Assembly (NCBI GenBank): GCA_946625675.1
Contig: CAMOTI010000169.1
Coordinates: 1-36,410, forward strand
DNA length: 36,410 bases
Reading direction: 5' to 3'
Origin: an uncultured Prevotellaceae bacterium
Lineage (GTDB): Bacteria; Bacteroidota; Bacteroidia; Bacteroidales; Bacteroidaceae
The notes below the pieces were generated by a model that saw nothing but the letters and a program-made list of their open reading frames with translations, did not search any database and was not told where the DNA came from. Below, piece after piece: positions 11,227 to 19,144 of the stretch; the stretch's first letter is position 1; each line of letters starts with the position of its first letter. Position numbers and translations under genes: made by a program.

Positions 11227-11318
11227 TTTTAAATATCTTCTATGCTTTATGAATTAGTAACTCAGGTTTAAATATCTAAATGAAATTCGAAAATTCTGGC
11301 AACTGGTACCGTAAAGCC

Positions 11319-13733
11319 TTATCTCACCATCACTTTCTTTCCGCCCACGATGTAGATGCCAGGCTTGAGACCTTCCGTGGAGTTTGTGCCTGTGCGCACG
11401 AGTTGTCCGGAGAGCGAATATATGTTTCCGTCCTGCGTGGCGTGGCTCTCATCGGCCATGATGTCGTCGATGCCCACGGGGAAGGAGTTGTTGTTCGTGT
11501 TTCCGTATACGTTGGTCTGGTAGAGTTTCACCTTGTATGGCCATTGCTCGTCGTCGGTGGTCCTGCCGTTCCATCCGCGCGGCCAGTAGTCGGTGGGTGC
11601 GCCGGTGACGACGAGCCACAGGTATGAGCATCCTGATGGGCAGTCGAACGCAGCGGTTTCTCGTGTCTGGTCGTAGGTGGCGGTGGCGATGTCGCCGTAC
11701 AGCCGTGTTCCGTCTTTTTTGAGAGCCACGAATCCGAACTTCCATCCGGCTGCTTTCGATTTGTAGGCGATGTATCCGGTCTCGTCAGGCAGTCCGATCA
11801 GCTCGGCATACACGGTCTTGGCGCTGGATGGCACGTTCAGCCTGATGGCGTTGTTTCCGAAATTCTCCACGCAGTTGGCTGCTGTGGGCTTGAAATATCC
11901 CTCGGTGTCTTTTGTCATAGCGGTTTGTGCCCGCTTCCCGATGGTGCTGTTGCCGTATTTGCGGATGGGTTCCATGTCGAAGGTGGTCAATCGTGCCGCA
12001 TATTCCCACATCTCGTTGTTCAGCTGTTCCAGCTTCTCTTCCTGTGAGAGACTGCTGTCCATCGTCAGTCGCATATAGGCCTGGAGAGGGTCCTCAAGTC
12101 GTACCGACTCGTTCCAGAGCTGTCCGATGAAGCCCATGCCATGTTTGTGGCACATATAGTCCTGGATGAAGTAGTTGTTGTAGCGCAGTTCCTCTGCGAA
12201 CGGGTTTTTGTGCAGGCCGTTCAGCGTGTTCGTCAGCCACTCGTTGTTGAACTGGTAAGTGGGGTAGTACTTGTATGCCTGCCACTGTGCGCACATCTCC
12301 CAGAACACGTTGCCGTTTCCGGAGTTCATCCATGTGTACATCCATCCGTTCTGGTTGTTGTTGTCGCAGTGTACCTGATACTGGAAGCAGTGACCAATCT
12401 CATGGGCCACCGTCTGTCCGCTTCTTGAGGTGTGTGCCCCGTTGGACAGGGTGAGCATTCCGATCTGGTCGTCGATACCGCTTCCGTTTGCGGTCCATTC
12501 GCTGGTGCTGAGCAGACGGATAATCATCTTGTATGTGTCCGTCTTCGACTTCCCTTCGTTGATTGTGATGAACTTCAGGCTGTCGGCATAGAACTCAAAG
12601 ATCTTGTCGGCCGTCTCGAGGATTTCAGGCACAGAAGCCGGCACTTCCGTCCCATAGCCTTTCTCCCAGAACAAGATCCAGTGCTTCGACTGGTAGCTTC
12701 GCTCGTAGCAATACTGGCTGTTGGCGTTTTTCAGTTGGGCGTCGGTGCCGCATGCGCTGGTGCTGCAATAGATTTTCTTGTCCACTGCGCTGATGCGGTT
12801 GTTGATGGCGCTGACGGCTGCGTTGAGTTGGAATTTGGACAGTTCGTAGTCAGTCAGTTTGTTTTCTGCCGTTTCGATGGCGTTCTCCAACAGCCCCAAT
12901 GCCACGGACTTTCGCTCCACGTCTTTCCACCATCCCTGCACTTTCTTCGCGTAGTCGATGCGGTCCTGTAGCGCGTCATAAAGCGCGCGCGACGCCTCGG
13001 CTGCCGACAGCTGGGTTTCCAGCTCTTTCTTGGCGGATTTCAGCTGCTCGTACAGCGCATCCTTGTCCCCTTCGTAGGTCTCGCTCTTGGCTTGTTCGGC
13101 GAGTGCTGAGGCGCTCTCCATAGCAGCTTTCAATGGTTCTGCCACACTCGTCTGAATGCCTTTTTCCAGCAACTCGCCGGCATGTGCCGCCATATCTTCG
13201 ACGACTCCGGCATAGTCTGCCATCGTCAACTCGCTGTCGTAAGTCAGCGTGAAGTAGTCCACGCAGAGCCAGTTGCCAGTTGCGTTCTCTGCCTTCACGC
13301 CAATCTCGACGCTTCCCTCACCGTCCACCACGCTGAAGCTCACGCTGTACTGGCGCATCGCCGTGATAGGGGTCTGCTTGTGTCCAGCGTAGAGGTAGGC
13401 GCCGGTCTGTGCCTTGCCGCTGTTGGCTGTGCTCGATGATGCATTCTGCTGGATATGAAGGGCATACACTTTCAGGGTGTAGTTTCCGTCGTTAAGCCCG
13501 CTCAGTGTGCGCGACACGTAGGCGTCAGGGATGTGCTTACCGCGGTCGGTCCAGATTTCCATGTAGTAAGTCCCTTTCTTGCGGGTGAAGACCGAGTTGC
13601 TCTGTTGCGTCATGTTCGTGTTCCAACCGGTGGTTCCGCTCTCAAAACTTGCGTTGCTGATCTCTATGTCGGTCTGGGCATGCCCAAACACGCATAATAT
13701 CATAAAATAAATGCAAAAAAGTATTTTTTTCAT
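11319..13733 (-). CDS. Secreted HExxH metallopeptidase-like protein with N-terminal carbohydrate-binding-like domain, helical linker and C-terminal sorting-like tail (start trimmed to MKKILFCIYFM)
   Basis: VAHEIGHCFQYQ zinc motif; FIVAR-like helical stretch; C-term IYSLSGQLVRTGTNSTEGLKPGIYIVGGKKVMVR resembles Por/T9SS-type tails. Confidence 0.75.
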   Translation of the reverse strand: MKKILFCIYFMILCVFGHAQTDIEISNASFESGTTGWNTNMTQQSNSVFTRKKGTYYMEIWTDRGKHIPDAYVSRTLSGLNDGNYTLKVYALHIQQNASSSTANSGKAQTGAYLYAGHKQTPITAMRQYSVSFSVVDGEGSVEIGVKAENATGNWLCVDYFTLTYDSELTMADYAGVVEDMAAHAGELLEKGIQTSVAEPLKAAMESASALAEQAKSETYEGDKDALYEQLKSAKKELETQLSAAEASRALYDALQDRIDYAKKVQGWWKDVERKSVALGLLENAIETAENKLTDYELSKFQLNAAVSAINNRISAVDKKIYCSTSACGTDAQLKNANSQYCYERSYQSKHWILFWEKGYGTEVPASVPEILETADKIFEFYADSLKFITINEGKSKTDTYKMIIRLLSTSEWTANGSGIDDQIGMLTLSNGAHTSRSGQTVAHEIGHCFQYQVHCDNNNQNGWMYTWMNSGNGNVFWEMCAQWQAYKYYPTYQFNNEWLTNTLNGLHKNPFAEELRYNNYFIQDYMCHKHGMGFIGQLWNESVRLEDPLQAYMRLTMDSSLSQEEKLEQLNNEMWEYAARLTTFDMEPIRKYGNSTIGKRAQTAMTKDTEGYFKPTAANCVENFGNNAIRLNVPSSAKTVYAELIGLPDETGYIAYKSKAAGWKFGFVALKKDGTRLYGDIATATYDQTRETAAFDCPSGCSYLWLVVTGAPTDYWPRGWNGRTTDDEQWPYKVKLYQTNVYGNTNNNSFPVGIDDIMADESHATQDGNIYSLSGQLVRTGTNSTEGLKPGIYIVGGKKVMVR

Positions 13734-13759
13734 ATTGTTTGTTTTTTTATATCTTTCGT

Positions 13760-14680
13760 TCAAACGACCTCCACAGTCATTCCTTCGTTGCTGGCGATGG
13801 TGTTGGGAAAAATGGGCTGTGCTTCTTTCAGAAACAGGCTGTCGTCGTCGTAGCGTGATGAGAAATGCCCGATCAAGAGCTGCTTCACTTCGGCGGCTTG
13901 TGCGATGGCTGCAGCCTGTGCGGCAGTGGAGTGCCCGTATTTCTCAGCCTGGTCTATCTCGCTCTGTAGATAGGTGGACTCGTGATAGAGGAGGGTTGTC
14001 CCTCGTAGCTGTGGTATCATTGCCGGGTTGTAGCTTGTGTCGCTGCAGTAGGCGTATGAGCGAGGCTGGAATGTGCACTCTGTGGTCAGTTCGCTGTTGG
14101 GGATGACGGTGCCGTCAGGCTTTCTCCAGTCAGCTCCGGCTTTGATTCGCCCGAACTCAGTCTGTGGTATTCCCAGCGCAAGGCATTTCTGCGGAAGCAG
14201 CACCCGTGGCTTCTTCTTCTCTCTGAAAAGGAATCCGCAGCATGGTGTACGGTGGTTGAGCGGTATGCTTTCCACCGTCATGTTTCTGCCGTCGTAGAGC
14301 ACTGCTGCCTTGCACGTGTCGATGGCGTGCATGAGCAGAGGAAAGGACAACTTGCAGTAAGTGCTGAAGTCATATTCGAGAGGTTCTTTCAGGTCCTCGG
14401 GCAGCCAGATATGGAGCGGCGACTTGCGGTTCTGTATCAGGTCGAGGCTTGAGACGAAAGGCAGGAGACCGTAGAAATGGTCGACGTGTGCGTGGCTGAT
14501 GAAGATATGGTTGAGGTTGGCGGTTTTGAACCCGAATTTCCATATCTGTGCCTGGATGCCTTCTCCGCAGTCCACCATGAATCGCTCGTTGTGTACACAC
14601 ACCAACTGCCCGCTCGTCATATGACGCTGGTTTGGGAAAGCTGCGCCGCAGCCTAATATGTTCACTTCGAAGCGTTCCAT
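13760..14680 (-). CDS. rnz: Ribonuclease Z
   Basis: 306 aa; ILGCGAAFPNQRH, HIFISHAHVDHFYGLLPFVSSLDL, LLYHESTYL, QLLIGHFSSRYDD. Confidence 0.93.
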   Translation of the reverse strand: MERFEVNILGCGAAFPNQRHMTSGQLVCVHNERFMVDCGEGIQAQIWKFGFKTANLNHIFISHAHVDHFYGLLPFVSSLDLIQNRKSPLHIWLPEDLKEPLEYDFSTYCKLSFPLLMHAIDTCKAAVLYDGRNMTVESIPLNHRTPCCGFLFREKKKPRVLLPQKCLALGIPQTEFGRIKAGADWRKPDGTVIPNSELTTECTFQPRSYAYCSDTSYNPAMIPQLRGTTLLYHESTYLQSEIDQAEKYGHSTAAQAAAIAQAAEVKQLLIGHFSSRYDDDSLFLKEAQPIFPNTIASNEGMTVEVV

Positions 14681-14902
14681 CTTGGTTTAAGAATACTTGT
14701 GTCCGACAGCCTGACATGGAGTGGGGCATGTCTGCGATTTGCTTTGTCGTCTGTTTTTTTCTGCTTGTGTGCAAACCATTTGCAAATTTATATAAAAATA
14801 TTGAAATTTTTGTTTTTTCCTAAAATAAAACATCGCTTGTCCCATGAATTGAGACAACTTGCCCCGTACTTTGCGCCATACAGCTGAACAACACACGCAA
14901 AG

Positions 14903-15013
14903 GGAGTTCACAAGGCCGGCCAGGGATTCAGCCCGAACGAAGATTCCGTTTCTGAAGGAGTCAGGGAGATAGGCGCGGTTCCAAACCAGGCTTTCGTGAA
15001 CTCCTCCTTCTTT
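14903..15013 (+). ncRNA. Candidate structured RNA / long hairpin with U-tract
   Basis: ggagttcac (14903-14911) perfectly complementary to gtgaactcc (14996-15004), extended by aaggcc/ggcttt; followed by tccttcttttttt; no credible protein-coding gene. Confidence 0.35.
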
Positions 15014-15203
15014 TTTTCCGAGCTTTGACATCATTGGCGCACCTTGCTGTCTTCTCTTCTTCATTATTAAAACGAGGCAACTTGTTTTTTTAGGCTACTT
15101 CACATTTTCTATTTCCTTTTTTTTCAATAAATTTGCTTCGACGGAATAAAATTCATATTTTTGCATATTCATTTATTAATACACTCAAACAAAAACTACT
15201 ACT

Positions 15204-15629
15204 ATGTACAGCAATCCAGCCGACTGTCTCTATTGCACGAACAATGAGACACTGCACAACCTCATGATTCAGATTGCGGAACTGCGTGTTTCGCGTGTTT
15301 TCCTTTTTAAGGAGCAGACCTACCGCGGCCGTTGCCTCGTGGCTTACAACGGTCATGTGAACGACCTCAATGAGCTGAGCGACGATGAGCGCAATGCGTT
15401 CATGGCCGACGTGACCCAGGTGACCCGTGCCATGCAGAAAGCCTTTAATCCGGAGAAAATCAACTATGGGGCTTACAGCGACAAGCTCAGCCACCTCCAT
15501 TTCCATCTCGCTCCCAAATACGTGGACGGGCCAGACTACGGCGGCACATTCCAGATGAATCCCGGCAAGGTGTATCTCTCCGACGAGGAATACCAGCAAC
15601 TCATCGACGCCGTGAAGGCTAATCTCTGA
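15204..15629 (+). CDS. HIT family protein
   Basis: 141 aa; CLYC near N-terminus and LSHLHFHLAPKY (HxHxH histidine-triad) motif. Confidence 0.85.
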   Translation: MYSNPADCLYCTNNETLHNLMIQIAELRVSRVFLFKEQTYRGRCLVAYNGHVNDLNELSDDERNAFMADVTQVTRAMQKAFNPEKINYGAYSDKLSHLHFHLAPKYVDGPDYGGTFQMNPGKVYLSDEEYQQLIDAVKANL

Positions 15630-15690
15630 CTTCGGGTCGTCTGCGTAAGTAAATCCATAGTCCCTCATTTTTCTTTCAACATTCAGCATT

Positions 15691-15805
15691 AAACTCTAAA
15701 CTCAACAGAGTAACTTTACTCTAAACTCAACAGAGTAACTTCACTTTAAACTCTCAACTCAACAGAGTAACTTCACTCTAAACTCTCAACTCTAAACTCT
15801 CAACT
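15691..15805. repeat. Imperfect tandem repeat of ~25-32 nt containing ctcaacagagtaactt(t/c)a
   Basis: ctcaacagag core at 15701, 15726 and 15758, with degenerate ctctaaactctcaa copies to 15805. Confidence 0.85.
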
Positions 15806-15810
15806 AATCT

Positions 15811-17244
15811 ATGTTTGTCTCGACAGAACGTGTGTTCGCCATATTCAAGGAGCTGAACCAAATACCCCGCCCTTCCCATCACGAGGAGCGCGTGGCTGAT
15901 TATCTGTGCCAGTTTGCACAGCGTCTTAACCTCGACTACGACCGCGACAGCCACAACTGTGTGGTGATACGCAAGCCGGCCACTCCCGGACATGAGCATG
16001 CGGAGCCGGTTGTGCTGCTCAACCACATGGACATGGTGTGCGTGGGTATGGCTGATCCGCTCAACTCGCCAGTGGAGACCTACGTGGACGGAGGGTGGAT
16101 GAAAGCAAGGGGAACATCCCTGGGAGCCGACAACGGAATCGGACTTTCCATGGCCTTGGCGGTTCTCGAAAGCCAGGACATCGTGCACGGTCCCCTTGAG
16201 GTCATCACGACCACCAACGAGGAGGACGGCATGTCGGGTGCTTCAAATCTTTCACCGGACTTCATCAAAGGACGGAAGGTTATCAACCTCGACTCCGAGG
16301 ACTACGACACCATCACCACCGGCGCGGCTGGTGCCTGCCTGCAGTTCCATCGCATTCCTGTCCAATGGCAGGATGTGCAGGAGGCCGACCGGCTGTGGTT
16401 CCGAATCCATTTCATGGGTGGGCTCGGAGGACATTCAGGCGTGGACATCAACAAGGGCCGGGCGAGCGCAGTGGAGATGGCATGCCGTCTGCTCACCAAA
16501 ATCCATGAGGCGCACGACATGGACATCGCCCTGTTCAACGCTGGAGAGGCCAACGCGTCTATCGCCTCAGCGGCTGAAATCGTCGTGGCTGTCTCTTCCC
16601 CTGCGGCCGTGTCGTTTGTGGAGAAACAAGTGGAACAGATGAACAGCTGGCTGAAAAGCCATTATGGACAGACGGATCCTGGGATGCGTTGTACGATAGA
16701 GCGCTGTGATGCTCATCCTCGCGTGGCCGACAGGGCGGCTGTAGACACATTGTTATATTGCCTGGGGCATATCCCGCAGGGGGTGGTGGCCATGAGCCAG
16801 GTCATGGAAAACACCGTGGAAACTTCCAACAACATCGGCCGTGTCGGCACACAGGATGACCATTTCTTCGTCTCTACCCACACGCGCAGCTTCGTTGATG
16901 AGGACATGGAAATTCTCAGCCGGCGAATTGCCGAATGCTTCGCAAAGCGCGGTGGTGAGTCCGAAATCATCATGTCGGCGCCGGCATGGCAAGAAAACCA
17001 ACACTCCGACTTCCTGAAGCTCACGTCCGACACTTTTGACGATGTGCTGGGATGGCGGCCGCGCATGGTGGCCATGCATTTTGTGCTTGAGGCGGGCTTC
17101 TTCGTTCAGAAATTCCCGGGAATCGAGATGGCCAGTATCGGGCCGCGTATCGTCGAGCCCCATTCTGCGTCTGAGCGCGTGGAGCTGTCCACAGTCGACG
17201 ATATATGGAAGGTGCTTGTCGAGTTGCTCGGCAGGCTGGCATAG
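15811..17244 (+). CDS. pepD: Aminoacyl-histidine dipeptidase (PepD-like M20 family)
   Basis: 477 aa; LLNHMDMVCVG, SLGADNGIGLSMALA, TTNEEDGMSGASNL, FMGGLGGHSGVDINKGRASA. Confidence 0.92.
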   Translation: MFVSTERVFAIFKELNQIPRPSHHEERVADYLCQFAQRLNLDYDRDSHNCVVIRKPATPGHEHAEPVVLLNHMDMVCVGMADPLNSPVETYVDGGWMKARGTSLGADNGIGLSMALAVLESQDIVHGPLEVITTTNEEDGMSGASNLSPDFIKGRKVINLDSEDYDTITTGAAGACLQFHRIPVQWQDVQEADRLWFRIHFMGGLGGHSGVDINKGRASAVEMACRLLTKIHEAHDMDIALFNAGEANASIASAAEIVVAVSSPAAVSFVEKQVEQMNSWLKSHYGQTDPGMRCTIERCDAHPRVADRAAVDTLLYCLGHIPQGVVAMSQVMENTVETSNNIGRVGTQDDHFFVSTHTRSFVDEDMEILSRRIAECFAKRGGESEIIMSAPAWQENQHSDFLKLTSDTFDDVLGWRPRMVAMHFVLEAGFFVQKFPGIEMASIGPRIVEPHSASERVELSTVDDIWKVLVELLGRLA

Positions 17245-17368
17245 CCCAAGTGAAGTTTGCTGATGAAAGACGGACAAAGGCAGGCTCTGAGACATGTTAA
17301 TATTCGTAAGTCTTCCATTTTTATTTTAGAAACTTAAGTTGGTCGTCCATATTTAAAAAATTAGAGTT

Positions 17369-18211
17369 ATGAAAAAAGTATTGATTTATTTATGCCTGAT
17401 GGCATTTCCTCTGGCATTGTCAGCCCAAAGCAAACGTGGCGACGTGAACTCGGACGGAAAAGTGGACATATCCGACATTGTGGCTGTGATTAACATCATA
17501 GCGACGGGAGGAGACGACATTGTGACTAAAACGGTCACATATGAGGTGGATGGAGTCGCATTCAACATGGTCAGTGTGGAAGGCGGCGTGTTTAAGATGG
17601 GGTCGGAGTCAGGCAACGATGATGAGAAACCCGTCCACGAAGTGAAGCTCAAAAGTTTCTCCATCGGTCAGACCGAGGTGACTCAGGAACTGTGGGAGAC
17701 CGTGATGGGCACGAACCCGTCGAAATGGAAAAGTCTGAAGCTGCCTGTGGAGAATGTGTCGTGGAACGACTGCCAGACCTTCATCACGAAGCTGAACACG
17801 CTGACCGGTCAGCAGTTCCGCCTGCCCACTGAGGCCGAGTGGGAGTATGCCGCCCGTGGCGGGAGCCAAAGCAAGGGCTATACCTACAGCGGCAGTAACA
17901 GCCTCGACGAAGTAGCGTGGTACTCATCAAACAGCGGTAGCAAGACTCATGAAGTGGCCACGAAGTCTCCGAACGAGCTGGGCATCTACGATATGACCGG
18001 CAACGTTTGGGAATGGTGCCAGGACTGGTATGGCGACAACTATTACGCTTGGTCTGTGATCATTAACCCTACCGGACCGTCCTCGGGCTCCTACCGCGTG
18101 TACCGTGGTGGCAGTTGGAGCCACTACGCGAGGTACTGTCGTGTGCCGATTCGCTGCAGCATCACCCCTGACTTCCGCAACTACGACCTCGGCTTGCGCC
18201 TTGCCCTTTGA
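17369..18211 (+). CDS. Secreted dockerin-like + FGE-sulfatase/SUMF1 (C-type-lectin fold) protein; candidate DGR variable protein
   Basis: Signal peptide; RGDVNSDGKVDISDIVAVINIIA dockerin-like EF-hand; FKMGSESGNDDEKPVHEVKLKSFSIGQTEVTQELWETVMG, LPTEAEWEYAARGG, YDMTGNVWEWCQDWYG; C-term YRVYRGGSWSHYARYCRVPIRCSITPDFRNYDLGLRLAL. Confidence 0.93.
   Translation: MKKVLIYLCLMAFPLALSAQSKRGDVNSDGKVDISDIVAVINIIATGGDDIVTKTVTYEVDGVAFNMVSVEGGVFKMGSESGNDDEKPVHEVKLKSFSIGQTEVTQELWETVMGTNPSKWKSLKLPVENVSWNDCQTFITKLNTLTGQQFRLPTEAEWEYAARGGSQSKGYTYSGSNSLDEVAWYSSNSGSKTHEVATKSPNELGIYDMTGNVWEWCQDWYGDNYYAWSVIINPTGPSSGSYRVYRGGSWSHYARYCRVPIRCSITPDFRNYDLGLRLAL
18092..18210 (+). other. Putative DGR variable region (VR) with adenine-free IMH-like 3' end
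   Basis: NNC-type codons tac,agc,cac,tac,tac,(att),tgc,agc,atc,ttc,aac,tac,gac at lectin-face positions; 18188-18210 ctcggcttgcgccttgccctttg contains no A. Confidence 0.72.
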
Positions 18212-18247
18212 GTTCCTGTCAAAAAAAGGAATAACAAACTAAAAGGA

Positions 18248-18316
18248 GCATTCCTGGTGCGGACAGGAAGAAAATTCCAATGAAAAGGAATTTTCACCGG
18301 TCCGCACCAGGAATGC
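18248..18316. repeat. Bipartite perfect-arm hairpin/cruciform downstream of VR
   Basis: Outer arms gcattcctggtgcggac (18248-18264) / gtccgcaccaggaatgc (18300-18316), 17/17; inner arms gaaaattcc (18270-18278) / ggaattttc (18287-18295), 9/9; loop aatgaaaa. Confidence 0.95.
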
Positions 18317-18331
18317 GACGCAAAAAAATAT

Positions 18332-18492
18332 GTGCAGTTTAGGAATTTTGTACACTCGTTGGGAGACGATGGCTTGCAGGAGGCAGAGCTGAATCGGTTC
18401 CTGCGGGTTCATCGCAATTGACACCCGACACCGGGAGCGTGGATCTGGTGGAGGCACTGCCACCCGGAGGGGTGTTGGGTTGTTTGTAGAAA
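18332..18492 (+). pseudogene. Decayed HRDC-like DGR accessory ORF remnant
   Basis: Frame from 18332 reads VQFRNFVHSLGDDGLQEAELNRFLRVHRN* (stop at 18418-18420), resembling the N-terminus of the short HRDC-like accessory proteins next to Bacteroidetes DGRs; sequence continues in other frames without an intact ORF. Confidence 0.5.
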
Positions 18493-18527
18493 AAACTTAA
18501 ATACTAAATCGTAAATACAATCTTAAA

Positions 18528-19094
18528 ATGAAACGTATCCTTTTAATGATGGCAGTAGCTGTTGTAACGACACTGTCATGCACTGGGCAGAACCAGAACA
18601 AAACAAGTGAACAATCAAAAACTTCAGACATGAAGACATTAGTGACTTACTTTTCCGCCACAGGAACCACGAAAAAGGCTGCTCAGCAGCTGGCGGACAT
18701 CATCGGAGCCGACCTCTATGAGATCACGCCGGAAACACCATACACCGACGCAGACCTCGACTGGACCAACAAGCAGTCGCGCTCATCCGTCGAGATGAAG
18801 GACCTCAGCAGCCGGCCTGCCATCAAGGGAACCGTCGACAACCTCAGTCAGTATGACACCGTCTATATCGGATTCCCGATCTGGTGGTACACGGCACCTA
18901 CCATCATCAACACTTTCATCGAGGCCAACGACCTCAAGGGAAAGACTGTCGTGCCGTTTGCCACATCGGGCGGAAGCACCATCGAGAAGTCTTGTGAAGA
19001 CCTCAAGAAGACCTATCCCGGCCTGAAATGGAAACAAGGAAAACTGCTCAACTCCATCGACCGTGCTGAAATTGAGGCATGGGCCAAAGAATAA
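18528..19094 (+). CDS. Flavodoxin family lipoprotein
   Basis: 188 aa; lipobox-like TTLSCTG; LVTYFSATGTTKKAAQQLADIIGADLYEI FMN-binding loop; FPIWWYTAPTIINTFIE. Confidence 0.9.
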   Translation: MKRILLMMAVAVVTTLSCTGQNQNKTSEQSKTSDMKTLVTYFSATGTTKKAAQQLADIIGADLYEITPETPYTDADLDWTNKQSRSSVEMKDLSSRPAIKGTVDNLSQYDTVYIGFPIWWYTAPTIINTFIEANDLKGKTVVPFATSGGSTIEKSCEDLKKTYPGLKWKQGKLLNSIDRAEIEAWAKE

Positions 19095-19144
19095 ACGCTT
19101 GATGAGCATAGTTTATCCTTCATCGGCCTGAAAAGCCAGAACAT

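Noticed and set aside
14687-15064. 125-aa minus-strand ORF upstream of rnz
   Set aside because: Overlaps a long inverted repeat and rnz promoter space; treated as a structured-RNA candidate rather than a CDS, though conservation should be tested.
18239-18463. 74-aa minus-strand ORF over the hairpin and accessory remnant
   Set aside because: Spans an inverted repeat and the reverse of a remnant with better protein-like sense reading; no homology recognised.
18212-18528. Template repeat (TR) immediately after the VR gene
   Set aside because: No AAC-rich copy of the VR seen in this gap or elsewhere in the window by eye; no RT-like ORF (YxDD) in the supplied ORF list.
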